The notes under the pieces are model-generated. The model had not been told where the DNA came from. It searched no databases and saw nothing but the letters and a program-made list of their open reading frames with translations. A stretch of 64,000 bases of DNA, from positions 5,580,001-5,644,000 of the forward strand of contig NZ_CP018082.1 of NCBI RefSeq assembly GCF_001886715.1. Direction: 5' to 3'. Below are positions 52,284 through 60,999 of the stretch, one piece after another (position 1 is the stretch's first letter; each line of letters begins with the position of its first letter). Source of the DNA: Nocardia mangyaensis (lineage in GTDB: Bacteria; Actinomycetota; Actinomycetes; Mycobacteriales; Mycobacteriaceae). The translations under genes and the position numbers were made by a program.

Positions 52284-53240
52284 CTATTCCTGATCCGGTG
52301 ATGGCGGAGTGAAACGCGTTGTGCGCGTCATTCCGGCAGCGCGACCCTTGTCAGCAATCACCTGAGCCATTTTCGCGCTGGCTTCATCGATCATCTCATC
52401 TCCCAACATCACCGCGCCACGCGCGCCACCCGCGGCGGAGGTGTGGAAGGCGTAGGCCTCGAGGATCTCCTCGGCCCGGTCGTAATCGCGCTGGCGAGGG
52501 CTGAAGATCTCGTTGGCGGCGTCGATCTGGCCGGGGTGCAGGACCCATTTGCCGTCGAAACCGAGTGCGGCCGTGCGGGCGGCGGCCCGGCGGAACCCCT
52601 CGACATCGCGGATCTGCAGATACGGACCGTCGATCGCCTGCAGGCCGTGCGCGCGGGCGGTGAGCAGGATGGTCATCAGGATGTGGTGGTAGGCGTCACC
52701 GACGTCGTAGCCGTCGGGCTGCTCACCGACCACCAGCGTGCGCATGTTGATACTGGCCATGAAATCGGCCGGACCGAACACCAGCGCCTGCACCCGCGCG
52801 CTGGCGGTGGCGATCTCGTCGATCGCGCGCAGGCCGCGCGCGTTCTCGAGCTGCGGTTCGATGCCGATGCGGCCCACCTCGAGACCGCTCGCCTTCTCCA
52901 ACTGGGTCAGCAGCAGATCCAGGGCCCGCACCTGACCCGCGTCGACCACCTTGGGCAGCAGGATCGCATCGATGTCCGCGCCCGCGCCCTCGACGACGGT
53001 GATCACGTCGGCGTAGGTCCATTCGGTGGACCAGTCGTTGACCCGCACCACCCGCAGCTGAGCACCCCAGCCCGGTTCATTGAGCGCGGCCACGATGTTG
53101 GCCCTGGCGGCGGCCTTGGCGCCGGGCGCCACCGCGTCCTCCAGATCGAGGAACACCTCGTCGACCGGCAGCCCCTTGGCTTTGGCGATCATCTTCGGAT
53201 TGCTGCCTGGCACGGCCAGTACCGAACGGCGGGGCTTCAT
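52284..53240 (-). CDS. HpcH/HpaI aldolase or citrate-lyase beta-like protein (CitE family)
   Basis: A 318-residue TIM-barrel lyase. RRSVLAVPGSNPKMIAKA, the metal-binding DLEDAV, the segment GIEPQLENARGL, and FGPADFMA are typical of CitE-like enzymes that cleave or make CoA-linked malyl/citramalyl compounds. ATG 53240 has AGGAGGAGCG upstream. It has no citrate lyase alpha or gamma partner, so it is a stand-alone CitE-like enzyme, perhaps a citramalyl-CoA lyase or malyl-CoA hydrolase. Confidence 0.9.
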   Translation of the reverse strand: MKPRRSVLAVPGSNPKMIAKAKGLPVDEVFLDLEDAVAPGAKAAARANIVAALNEPGWGAQLRVVRVNDWSTEWTYADVITVVEGAGADIDAILLPKVVDAGQVRALDLLLTQLEKASGLEVGRIGIEPQLENARGLRAIDEIATASARVQALVFGPADFMASINMRTLVVGEQPDGYDVGDAYHHILMTILLTARAHGLQAIDGPYLQIRDVEGFRRAAARTAALGFDGKWVLHPGQIDAANEIFSPRQRDYDRAEEILEAYAFHTSAAGGARGAVMLGDEMIDEASAKMAQVIADKGRAAGMTRTTRFTPPSPDQE

Positions 53241-53318
53241 CGGCGCTCCTCCTGTTGTTCGTCACACCGGCCGTGGCGTGGTGTGCCCGGCCATTGCGGA
53301 CCGCCTAGCCTGAGGGTC

Positions 53319-54629
53319 ATGGCAACCACCAGGGTGTATGTCGCCCGACTCGCCGGGCTCACGGTGCTGGGTCCGGACGGGGAGTCTATCGGCCGGGTCC
53401 GCGATGTGGTCGTGGCCGTCCGCTTCGGTCGCCAGCAGCCGCGCGTGCACGGTCTGGTCGTCCAACTGCTCACCCGGCAGCGGATTTTCGTGCCGATGCT
53501 GCGAGTCACCGCGATCGAACCCGGGATGGTCACCCTCAACACCGGTACCGTCAGCCTGCGCCGATTCGCCCAGCGCGCCGGGGAATTGCTGGCGCTGGAC
53601 CAGGTCGTCGACACGGCGGTGCGGGTGCACGATCCCGACCTGCCCGACCTCGACGGTGTCGACGTCCATGTCACCGACCTCGGGATCGAGCAGACCAGGA
53701 CCAGGGACTGGGTCGTCAGCCGGGTCGCGGTGCGCGGGCATCGGCGGATCGGGCGCCGGCGGACGGTGCACGTGGTCGATTGGTCGCAGGTCAGTGGGCT
53801 GACCCCGACGGAGGTGGGCAAGCCGGGGCAGGACGTCACCAGTCTGCTCGCGCAGTTCGAGGGGCTGCGCGCCGCCGATGTGGCGCACCGGTTGCGCGAA
53901 CTGCCCGAGAAGCGCCGCATCGAGGCGGCGCTCGCCCTCGACGACGAACGCCTCGCCGACGTGGTCCAGGAACTGCCCGACGACGACCAAGTCGACCTGC
54001 TCGGGCATCTCGAGGTGCGCCGCGCCGCCGACGTGCTCGAGGCGATGGACCCCGACGACGCCGCCGACCTGCTCGGCGAGCTGCCCGAGAGCGAAGCCGA
54101 ATCCCTGCTGGCGCTGATGGACCCGGAGGAATCCGAGCCGGTGCGCCGGTTGCTCACGCACTCCCCCGACACCGCGGGCGGTCTGATGACGCCGAAACCG
54201 GTCGTGCTCAGTCCATCGACCACCGTCGCCGAGGCATTGGCCAGGGTCCGCGACCCCGATCTCACACCGGCGCTGGCCTCGATGGTCTTCGTCGTCCGGC
54301 CGCCGACCGCCACTCCCACCGGCCGCTACCTCGGCTGCGTGCACATCCAGCAGTTGCTGCGCGAGCCGCCCGCCCACATTGTCGGCGGCATCGTCGACGC
54401 CGATCTGTCGCCGCTGTCGCCGGACCTGCCGCTCTCGGCGGTGACCCGCTATTTCGCCACCTACAACCTGGTGTGCGGCCCGGTCGTCGACGCCGAGAAC
54501 CATCTGCTGGGCGCGGTGACCGTCGACGATGTCCTCGATCACCTGCTGCCCGAGGACTGGCGAGAAGAGGCACCGCCGCTCGCGCCCGTCGAGGCCGATT
54601 CGATCCAGCCGAGCGGAGGCCGGTCGTGA
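53319..54629 (+). CDS. Soluble MgtE N-terminal/CBS-domain protein
   Basis: A 436-residue protein with a PRC-barrel-like start (residues 5-150: LTVLGPDGESIGRVRDVVV), an MgtE N-terminal superhelical domain (about 180-290: RLRELPEKRRIEAALALDDE, ADVLEAMDPDDAADLLGEL) and two CBS domains (about 290-420: GGLMTPKPVVLSPSTTVAEAL, LLGAVTVDDVLDHLL). The MgtE membrane channel domain is absent, so it cannot itself move Mg2+. It probably senses Mg2+ or nucleotides for a partner, perhaps CorA or the DUF1003 protein encoded next. Same position as Rv1232c in my recollection. Confidence 0.9.
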   Translation: MATTRVYVARLAGLTVLGPDGESIGRVRDVVVAVRFGRQQPRVHGLVVQLLTRQRIFVPMLRVTAIEPGMVTLNTGTVSLRRFAQRAGELLALDQVVDTAVRVHDPDLPDLDGVDVHVTDLGIEQTRTRDWVVSRVAVRGHRRIGRRRTVHVVDWSQVSGLTPTEVGKPGQDVTSLLAQFEGLRAADVAHRLRELPEKRRIEAALALDDERLADVVQELPDDDQVDLLGHLEVRRAADVLEAMDPDDAADLLGELPESEAESLLALMDPEESEPVRRLLTHSPDTAGGLMTPKPVVLSPSTTVAEALARVRDPDLTPALASMVFVVRPPTATPTGRYLGCVHIQQLLREPPAHIVGGIVDADLSPLSPDLPLSAVTRYFATYNLVCGPVVDAENHLLGAVTVDDVLDHLLPEDWREEAPPLAPVEADSIQPSGGRS

Positions 54630-55216
54630 GCGAGAAGAACCCGTCGCGCCAGCGGCTGGAGACGCCGTCGGGCTCGCGATTCACCTTCGAATGGGACTCC
54701 GAGGCGGTCGCGAAGTTCAGCGAGCGGGTCGCCCGGTTCCTCGGCACCGGGCGCTACCTGGCGATCCAGACGGTGATCGTCATCGTGTGGATCCTGCTCA
54801 ACGTCTTCGTGATCGCGCTGCGGTGGGACCCCTACCCGTTCATCCTGCTCAATCTCGCCTTCTCCACGCAGGCCGCCTACGCGGCGCCGCTGATCCTGCT
54901 GGCTCAGAATCGCCAGGACAACCGGGACAAGGTCTCCCTCGAGGAGGACCGGACCCGCGCGGCGCAGACCAAGGCCGACACCGAGTTCCTCGCCAGGGAA
55001 CTCGCCTCGCTGCGGTTGGCGGTCGGCGAGGTCGCCACCCGCGACTATCTGCGCCGCGAGCTGGAGGAGATCAAAGAGGTCCTCGACCGCATCGACGCGG
55101 TCACCACACCCGACGGCGCGCCGAAGGCGGAGAAGAAGCGCAAGGTCGCACGCAAGAAAACCTCCGGTCAAACACCCTCCACCGCCCCCATTTCGCCAGG
55201 TACTCCAGATGAGTAA
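54626..55216 (+). CDS. DUF1003 membrane protein
   Basis: A 196-residue protein starting at GTG 54626, overlapping the previous stop by four bases. It has the DUF1003 core: ARFLGTGRYLAIQTVIVIVW, PYPFILLNLAFSTQAAYAAP and ILLAQNRQDNRDK, with two membrane helices. The C-terminal part is a coiled-coil-like helix and a Lys-rich tail. DUF1003 proteins are associated with MgtE-like genes and cation handling, but this is not proven. Confidence 0.92.
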   Translation: MSEKNPSRQRLETPSGSRFTFEWDSEAVAKFSERVARFLGTGRYLAIQTVIVIVWILLNVFVIALRWDPYPFILLNLAFSTQAAYAAPLILLAQNRQDNRDKVSLEEDRTRAAQTKADTEFLARELASLRLAVGEVATRDYLRRELEEIKEVLDRIDAVTTPDGAPKAEKKRKVARKKTSGQTPSTAPISPGTPDE

Positions 55217-55228
55217 CCGGAAATGCTC

Positions 55229-55254
55229 TATAACTACCTGACCGGTAGGTAACC
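55229..55254 (+). promoter_or_regulatory. Possible promoter and inverted repeat before the first transglycosylase gene
   Basis: TATAAC at 55229-55234 is a good -10. It is followed by TACCT-GACCGGT-AGGTA (55235-55251), a 5-bp inverted repeat. GTAACC occurs at 55213-55218 and 55249-55254, a spacing of 36 bp. These could mark a regulator site such as MtrA, but the match is not specific. Confidence 0.4.
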
Positions 55255-55330
55255 TGGATCACGTTGTTCCGGGCGGGCCGGAGGGGGGACTCTGCGGTGC
55301 CGCTGCTTCGACGTAAAGGGTGTGGCCCGC

Positions 55331-56731
55331 ATGCGAATCTCTGCTCCGATAACGATGTCGGCCCTCGTCGTCGCAGGACTTGTCGCGTCCGGGTCGGCGG
55401 CGAACACTTCGACGCCGAGTACCGCGCCGACCGCACCGGAGGCCCTGCTCGCGGCCTCGGCGAGCACCACCGACGAACCGGCCGAGACCGATCCCTCCGA
55501 GGTCGTCGGGCTGCTGCCGGTCTCCCAGGAGGCGCCGCGCAAGCTGCGCGCCCTCTCCCCCTCGGCGAACAGTCTGGCGCCGTTCGCCGGAACCGTTCCA
55601 CTGCAGAGCATTTCGCTACCGCCCGGTAGCGGCGCCCTCGGCATCCCGGAGATCGTGCTGGCCGCCTACCGCAATGCCGAACTCGCACTGGAGACCGCCC
55701 AGCCCGGGTGCGGACTCACCTGGAACCTGCTGGCCGGGATCGGCCGCATCGAATCCGGGCACGCCAGTAGCGGCCGCACCGACGCCGCGGGCACGACGAC
55801 CACCCCGATCTTCGGTCCGGCACTCGATGGCACCCTGCCGGGCAACGAGATCATCAAGGAAGCCGACGGCGGTTTCATGCGGGCCGTCGGGCCCATGCAG
55901 TTCCTGCCGACCACCTGGGTGCACTACGCCGCCGACGGCAACGGTGACGGCGTCTCCGATCCGCACAATGTCTTCGACGCCGCGCTCGCCGCGGGCAAGT
56001 ACCTGTGCTCGGGCGGGATGAATCTGCGCGAGGCGGCCCAGGAACTGCGAGCCGTGCTGCGCTACAACAACTCCATGTCCTACGCGGCCAATGTGCTGAG
56101 CTGGTCGGCCGCGTACCGCAACGGTGGCGCGCCGAGCCAGGTCGCCATCTCACCGGAGATCGTGCCGCCGGGCAGCGCCCCGATGGTCTCGCCGAACGTG
56201 TTGGCCGCCTCGACCGACGCACCCACCACCGCGGCGCCGCCGTCCACGGCCGCCCAGCTGCCGCCGAACACACCCAAGGTCACCACGCCGACGCAGGTGA
56301 TGATCACCCTGCCCGGCCTGCCGCCGATCCCCTGCGGCATCTTCTGCCCGCCGCCCCCGCCCGAGCCGGAGACGTGCGCGAGCGCCCCGCAGCCCGCCGG
56401 GATGCCGAACCCACTCGATCCGGCACGCGAGCCGGTCGAGCAGACCTTCGGCGCCGCGGCGCCGAAAGACCCGGCGGCACAGGATCCGCCGGCCCCTGGC
56501 GAGCAGACCGAGGCGACCGTGTGCACCCCTGCGGCGCCCGAGGCGGCACCGGCCGCGCCGGCCGGCACCCCGGCGCCCGCCGCGCCCCAGAAGACGCCGG
56601 AGCCCGGCATCGCGCCGACCGAGGAGCCCGCCCCCGCGCCGCCCGCGCCGGTCGCGCCCCCGCCGCCGCCCGCGATCACGTTGCCGTTCAACATCGTCAT
56701 CCCGCTGCCGCCCGCCCCCGCAATGCCCTAG
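55331..56731 (+). CDS. Secreted lytic murein transglycosylase with long Pro/Ala-rich tail
   Basis: A 466-residue exported protein. ATG 55331 was chosen over GTG 55322 because AAAGGG is properly spaced. The signal segment is residues 1-25. The SLT-like domain spans about residues 105-275, with catalytic Glu141 in GIGRIESGH, the YGP-type region FGPALDGTLPGN and AVGPMQFLPTTW. The remaining 190 residues are Pro/Ala-rich, with several cysteines, and may attach to the wall or span peptidoglycan. It cleaves peptidoglycan glycan strands. The second copy follows downstream. Confidence 0.9.
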   Translation: MRISAPITMSALVVAGLVASGSAANTSTPSTAPTAPEALLAASASTTDEPAETDPSEVVGLLPVSQEAPRKLRALSPSANSLAPFAGTVPLQSISLPPGSGALGIPEIVLAAYRNAELALETAQPGCGLTWNLLAGIGRIESGHASSGRTDAAGTTTTPIFGPALDGTLPGNEIIKEADGGFMRAVGPMQFLPTTWVHYAADGNGDGVSDPHNVFDAALAAGKYLCSGGMNLREAAQELRAVLRYNNSMSYAANVLSWSAAYRNGGAPSQVAISPEIVPPGSAPMVSPNVLAASTDAPTTAAPPSTAAQLPPNTPKVTTPTQVMITLPGLPPIPCGIFCPPPPPEPETCASAPQPAGMPNPLDPAREPVEQTFGAAAPKDPAAQDPPAPGEQTEATVCTPAAPEAAPAAPAGTPAPAAPQKTPEPGIAPTEEPAPAPPAPVAPPPPPAITLPFNIVIPLPPAPAMP

Positions 56732-56827
56732 AAATCAAACCGGAATTCAGATCACAGAGGGGTAACAAAAAGATCTCGGGTGCGGTAATCTCTTCTCATC
56801 CAACACGGTTGAGGAGGGCACCACACA

Positions 56828-57691
56828 GTGGGTCGTCATCGAAAACAGCCTGCTACCACGGTTCGCCGTAGCTCGCTCATCGCACTGACCGGATTGGTCC
56901 CCGCCGGACTCGTGGGCGTTACCGCCGCCTCGACCGACGCGACCAGCACAGCCACCGCGGCGGTCGAGCACGACCTGCTGCCCGATGTCGATCCCGAGGC
57001 CGGGCCCGAGCTGGCCGCCTCGCCACTGGCCGACATCGTCGAGGTCGCGCACGCGGAGGCACGTCAGTCGCCGTCGGCGACGCCGGTCGTGAAAACCGTT
57101 GCGCTGCCGGGTGATCGCGTCGCCGCCGATCTGCCCGCGGGCCCGCTCGGCATTCCCGGCATCGCGGTCGCCGCCTACCAGAACGCCGAAGAGCAGCTGG
57201 CCGTGGAGAATCCGCACTGCGGGATGTCCTGGTCGCTGCTGGCCGGCATCGGTCGCGTCGAGTCCACCCACGCCTTCGGCAAGGCGGACGCGGACGGCAA
57301 CCCGATCAAGGCGGTCTACGGGCCGGTCCTCGACGGCAGCCTGTCCGGGAACAATGTCATCTACGACAGCGACAGCGGCGTGCTCGACGGCATCAGCGGC
57401 TACGACCGTGCCGTCGGCCCGATGCAGTTCCTGCCCGAGACCTGGCACCGCTACGCCGCCGACGGCAACGGCGACGGCGTCTCCGACCCACAGAACCTGT
57501 TCGACGCGGCACTCACCGCGGGCCGGTACCTGTGCGACGGCGGCCTGAACATGCGTGATCTGTCCCAGCAGTCCAAGGCGATCCTGCGCTACAACAATTC
57601 GATGGCCTATGTCGCCAATGTCATGGCGTGGTCGGGTTCCTACTCGAGCGGCCTGGCCCCGAAGCCACAGGACCTGCCGCGGATCCACTAG
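56828..57691 (+). CDS. Lytic murein transglycosylase, compact paralogue
   Basis: A 287-residue paralogue of the preceding enzyme. It begins MGRHRKQPATTVRR (GTG 56828, GAGGAGGG upstream) followed by a hydrophobic segment that acts as a signal or anchor. The catalytic Glu145 is in GIGRVESTH and the AVGPMQFLPETW block is conserved. It lacks the long Pro-rich tail. The pair is a tandem duplication at the place of Rv1230c in M. tuberculosis as I recall. Confidence 0.92.
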   Translation: MGRHRKQPATTVRRSSLIALTGLVPAGLVGVTAASTDATSTATAAVEHDLLPDVDPEAGPELAASPLADIVEVAHAEARQSPSATPVVKTVALPGDRVAADLPAGPLGIPGIAVAAYQNAEEQLAVENPHCGMSWSLLAGIGRVESTHAFGKADADGNPIKAVYGPVLDGSLSGNNVIYDSDSGVLDGISGYDRAVGPMQFLPETWHRYAADGNGDGVSDPQNLFDAALTAGRYLCDGGLNMRDLSQQSKAILRYNNSMAYVANVMAWSGSYSSGLAPKPQDLPRIH

Positions 57692-57764
57692 GAATCCACC
57701 CGGTCGGCCGGGGACTGTCGTCCCCGGGTCACCGACTGATCGGGGCACGCCTAACATCGGATGT

Positions 57765-58901
57765 ATGCCAGTGATTACGGAAGCGGATGTGCGGGCCGCG
57801 CTCGCGAAGGTCGACGATCCGGAGATCCGCAAGCCGATCACCGAGTTGGGCATGGTCAAGAGCATCGCCATCGCCGACAGCGGTGACGTGCACGTCGAGA
57901 TCTACCTGACGACCTCGGGGTGCCCGCTGCGCACCGAGATCATCCAGCGGGTCACCAAAGCCGTCGCGGATGTGCCCGGTGCCGGTGCGGTGTCGGTCGA
58001 TCTCGATGTGATGAGCGACGAGCAGCGCACCGAACTGCGCAAGTCGCTGCGTGGTGACTCCGCCGAGCCGGTCATCCCGTTCGCCCAGCCCGGTTCGCTC
58101 ACCCGCGTCTACGCCGTCGCTTCCGGGAAGGGCGGGGTCGGCAAGTCCAGCGTCACCGCCAACCTCGCGGTGGCGCTGGCCGAGCGCGGCCTGTCGGTCG
58201 GTGTGCTCGATGCCGACATCTACGGCCACTCCATCCCCCGCATGCTCGGCTCGGATGCCAAACCCACCCAGGTCGAGCGGATGATCATGCCGCCGGTCGC
58301 GCACAACGTGAAGATGATCTCGATCGCGCAGTTCACCCAGGGCAACACCCCGGTGGTGTGGCGCGGCCCGATGCTGCACCGCGCGCTGCAGCAGTTCCTC
58401 GCCGACGTGTTCTGGGGCGACCTGGACGTACTGCTGCTCGACCTGCCGCCCGGCACCGGCGACGTCGCGATCTCCATCGCCCAGCTGATCCCGAATGCCG
58501 AGATCCTGGTCGTCACCACCCCGCAGGTGGCCGCAGCCGAAGTGGCCGAGCGGGCGGGCGCGATCGCCCTGCAGACCCGCCAGCGCATCGCCGGCGTGGT
58601 CGAGAACATGTCCTGGCTGGACCTGCCCGACGGTTCCCGAATGGACCTCTACGGCACCGGCGGCGGCCAAGTCGTCGCCGACAGTCTCACCCGAGCGGTC
58701 GGCGCGAACGTTCCGCTGCTCGGTCAGATCCCGATCGAACAGGCCCTGCGCGAAGGCGGCGACGAGGGCACCCCGATCGTGCTGAGCGACCCGGACAACC
58801 CGGCCGCCAAGGCCCTGCAAGGCGTCGCCGACAAGCTCGCCATCCGCAAACGCGGCCTGGCGGGCATGTCCCTTGGCATCGATACCACCAGGCATCTCTG
58901 A
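57765..58901 (+). CDS. mrp: Mrp/ApbC/NBP35-type iron-sulfur carrier ATPase
   Basis: A 378-residue P-loop protein. A MIP18-like domain is at residues 5-90, with the TTSGCPL motif; the deviant Walker A GKGGVGKSS is at residues 121-129, and LLLDLPPGTGDVAISI is the Mrp signature. It is expected to move or assemble Fe-S clusters. The C-terminal CxxC found in many ApbC proteins is not seen (VENMSWLDLPDGSRMDLYG in its place), so cluster binding may rely on other residues; the only clear cysteine is in the N-terminal domain. ATG 57765. In M. tuberculosis mrp (Rv1229c) closes the same gene block, as I recall. Confidence 0.94.
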   Translation: MPVITEADVRAALAKVDDPEIRKPITELGMVKSIAIADSGDVHVEIYLTTSGCPLRTEIIQRVTKAVADVPGAGAVSVDLDVMSDEQRTELRKSLRGDSAEPVIPFAQPGSLTRVYAVASGKGGVGKSSVTANLAVALAERGLSVGVLDADIYGHSIPRMLGSDAKPTQVERMIMPPVAHNVKMISIAQFTQGNTPVVWRGPMLHRALQQFLADVFWGDLDVLLLDLPPGTGDVAISIAQLIPNAEILVVTTPQVAAAEVAERAGAIALQTRQRIAGVVENMSWLDLPDGSRMDLYGTGGGQVVADSLTRAVGANVPLLGQIPIEQALREGGDEGTPIVLSDPDNPAAKALQGVADKLAIRKRGLAGMSLGIDTTRHL

Positions 58902-58938
58902 TTCGAGCATTGTCGGTGGCCTTGCTTAGTCTGGTTAC

Positions 58939-59259
58939 ATGCTGACGCTGCTGCTATACGTCCTCATCGTCGGGTTGGTCGCGGCGGTGCTGTTCCTTGT
59001 CGCGAGTGCGGTGTTCGGCCGCTCCGAGGAGCTCGGGCCGTTGCCGGAGGGTACGACCGCGACGGTGCTGCCCGCCCACGGCGTCACCGGGGCCGATGTG
59101 CGGGCATTGCGGTTCCAGCAAGTGGTCCGCGGATACAAGGCTGAAGAGGTGGATTGGGCGCTGGGCCGACTCGCCGAGCGGATCGATGAACTCGAGCTCG
59201 AACTCGCCCAGGCGCGCCAGTGGCAGGCGCAGGTGGTCGCCGGACCGGACCGCCCGTGA
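58939..59259 (+). CDS. Membrane-anchored DivIVA-domain small protein
   Basis: A 106-residue protein with an N-terminal membrane helix (residues 3-25) and a DivIVA-type segment at about 48-95: GVTGADVRALRFQQVVRGYK and AEEVDWALGRLAERIDELE, the typical F.xxRGY and coiled-coil start. It may recruit to curved or polar membrane. The following tag gene overlaps by four bases, so the two are coupled. Position recalls Rv1209 beside tag in M. tuberculosis. Confidence 0.87.
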   Translation: MLTLLLYVLIVGLVAAVLFLVASAVFGRSEELGPLPEGTTATVLPAHGVTGADVRALRFQQVVRGYKAEEVDWALGRLAERIDELELELAQARQWQAQVVAGPDRP

Positions 59260-59888
59260 CCGAGCTCGTCGACGACGGGCTCGTCCGCTGCCCCTGGTCG
59301 ACCGGTTCCCAGCTCTACCGCGAGTACCACGACACCGAGTGGGGCCGGCCCCTGCACGGCGACGACGCCCTGTTCGAACGGCTGTGCCTCGAGGCATTCC
59401 AGTCCGGGCTGGCCTGGATCACCATCCTGCGCAAGCGGCCCGCGTTCCGCGCCGCCTTCGCCGGTTTCGAGATCGCGAAGGTCGCCGAATTCGGCGATGA
59501 CGACCGCGCGCGACTGCTGGCCGACGCGGGCATCGTGCGCAATCGCGCCAAGATCGACGCCGCGATCACCAACGCCCGGGTTGCTCGCAACCTGCCGATC
59601 GGCCTCGACGAGCTGGTGTGGTCGTTCGCACCCGCGCCGCGCCCGCGCCCGGCCACGATTGCCGAGGTACCGGCCACCACAACCGAATCCATTGCTCTGG
59701 CAAAGGAATTGAAGCGTCGCGGGTTCGCTTTCGTCGGCCCGACGACGGCCTATGCCCTCATGCAGGCGACCGGGATGGTAGACGATCACCTGGAGGTTTG
59801 CTGGGTGCAAGCCGCCCCGACCGAAACCGACTCACCAGTCACATTTCGTACTCAGGTGTCCGCCCGCGACGGTGATAGGGAAGAATAG
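59256..59888 (+). CDS. tag: DNA-3-methyladenine glycosylase I
   Basis: A 210-residue DNA repair enzyme that removes 3-methyladenine. LVRCPWSTGSQLYREYHDTEW (here split: RCPWSTGSQLYREYHDTEW) is the family start with its zinc-site Cys; HGDDALFERLCLEAFQSGL is the helical core, LAWITILRKRPAFR the HhH-like part, and VGPTTAYALMQATGMVDDH the zinc-site His region. GTG 59256 overlaps the DivIVA-like stop. Shares a unit with the DUF3117 gene downstream. Confidence 0.95.
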   Translation: MTELVDDGLVRCPWSTGSQLYREYHDTEWGRPLHGDDALFERLCLEAFQSGLAWITILRKRPAFRAAFAGFEIAKVAEFGDDDRARLLADAGIVRNRAKIDAAITNARVARNLPIGLDELVWSFAPAPRPRPATIAEVPATTTESIALAKELKRRGFAFVGPTTAYALMQATGMVDDHLEVCWVQAAPTETDSPVTFRTQVSARDGDREE

Positions 59889-59968
59889 GGCCGGTGTGGC
59901 TCACCGAACACCCGGCGAGCCAGAGAACAGGTGCGCACTCCACCGCGCAGATCTGGAGGGAGCAGAGG

Positions 59969-60136
59969 ATGGCGGCCATGAAGCCCCGTACCGGGGACGG
60001 TCCCCTCGAGGCAACCAAGGAAGGTCGTGGAATCGTCATGCGGGTTCCACTCGAGGGTGGCGGGCGTCTGGTCGTCGAACTCACACCGGACGAGGCTGCG
60101 GCGCTCGGTGACGAACTGAAGAGCGTCACCAGCTGA
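59969..60136 (+). CDS. DUF3117 small conserved protein
   Basis: A 55-residue protein, nearly invariant across mycolata. ATG 59969, with GGAGGGAGCAGAGG upstream, gives MAAMKPRTGDGPLEATKEGR, which is the DUF3117 start, then VPLEGGGRLVVELTPDEA. A longer frame from 59894 was rejected. It corresponds to Rv1211 in my recollection. Function unknown. Confidence 0.93.
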   Translation: MAAMKPRTGDGPLEATKEGRGIVMRVPLEGGGRLVVELTPDEAAALGDELKSVTS

Positions 60137-60150
60137 CCGCACTGTCCGAG

Positions 60151-60978
60151 GTGGCCGCACTCCTGGCCTGTCCGGAGTGCGGCCACGACCTGCACACGCA
60201 CGAGCACGTGTTGCGCTGCGACCGCGGACACAGCTTCGACATCGCCCGGCAAGGTTATGTCGGACTGCTGACCGGTGCGTCGACGAAGATGACCGGCGAC
60301 ACCGCCGACATGCTCGACGCCCGCGCGGCCTTCCAGGGCACCGGGCACTTCGCGCCCATCGCCGGGGCAGCGGCACGCGCCTGCACCGAGGGCGCACAGA
60401 CTGAAGGCAACGCGGTCCTCGAGGTCGGTGCGGGCACCGGCTACTACCTGGCCGAGACCCTCGACGCCGCACCCGATGCTCTCGGCATCGCGCTCGATGT
60501 ATCGAAACCGGCCGCCCGTAGAGCCGCCCGCGCACATCCCCGCATGGCCTCGATCCTCGCTGACGCCTGGCTCGGCCTCCCGCTTCGCGACAGCACCCTC
60601 ACCGGGGTGCTCTCGGTCTTCGCCCCACGCAACCCCGCCGAGATCGCCCGCGTCCTCGCACCGGGCGGCCGGTTCGTCGTGGTCACCCCCACCACCGGGC
60701 ACCTGGGCGAGCTGGTCGGCCCGCTCGACATGGTCCGCGTCGACCCCGACAAGGACCGTCGCCTCGCGGACTCGCTGGCCGGCACCTTCACCCGAGCCGA
60801 GCACACCCACGTCGAGTTTCCGATGAAACTCTCCCGTGCCGATGTCACCCACGTGATCGCGATGGGCCCGTCGGCCTTCCATGGCGCCCCCGCCGACGAC
60901 CCGCGCATCGCGTCGTTGCCGGACAGCACCGAGGTCACCGCCTCGGTCACGGTGTCGACCTATCTGCTCAACTCGTGA
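60151..60978 (+). CDS. RlmA-like 23S rRNA guanine-N1 methyltransferase
   Basis: A 275-residue SAM-dependent methyltransferase. The N-terminal zinc module has CPECGHDL, the next Cys in LRCDRGHSFD and its His; GYVGLLTG is conserved in the RlmA/TlrB group. The SAM motif is LEVGAGTGYYL at about residue 90. It probably methylates a guanine in hairpin 35 of 23S rRNA, and relatives give tylosin/mycinamicin resistance. GTG 60151 is the only sensible start; the ribosome site is weak. Confidence 0.87.
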   Translation: MAALLACPECGHDLHTHEHVLRCDRGHSFDIARQGYVGLLTGASTKMTGDTADMLDARAAFQGTGHFAPIAGAAARACTEGAQTEGNAVLEVGAGTGYYLAETLDAAPDALGIALDVSKPAARRAARAHPRMASILADAWLGLPLRDSTLTGVLSVFAPRNPAEIARVLAPGGRFVVVTPTTGHLGELVGPLDMVRVDPDKDRRLADSLAGTFTRAEHTHVEFPMKLSRADVTHVIAMGPSAFHGAPADDPRIASLPDSTEVTASVTVSTYLLNS

Positions 60979-60999
60979 CCGAGCCGAGCGGAGACGCGC

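Noticed and set aside
56732..56827. Possible c-di-AMP (ydaO) riboswitch before the second transglycosylase
   Set aside because: Such riboswitches precede wall-hydrolase genes in actinobacteria, but the gap is only 96 bp and the conserved core was not found.
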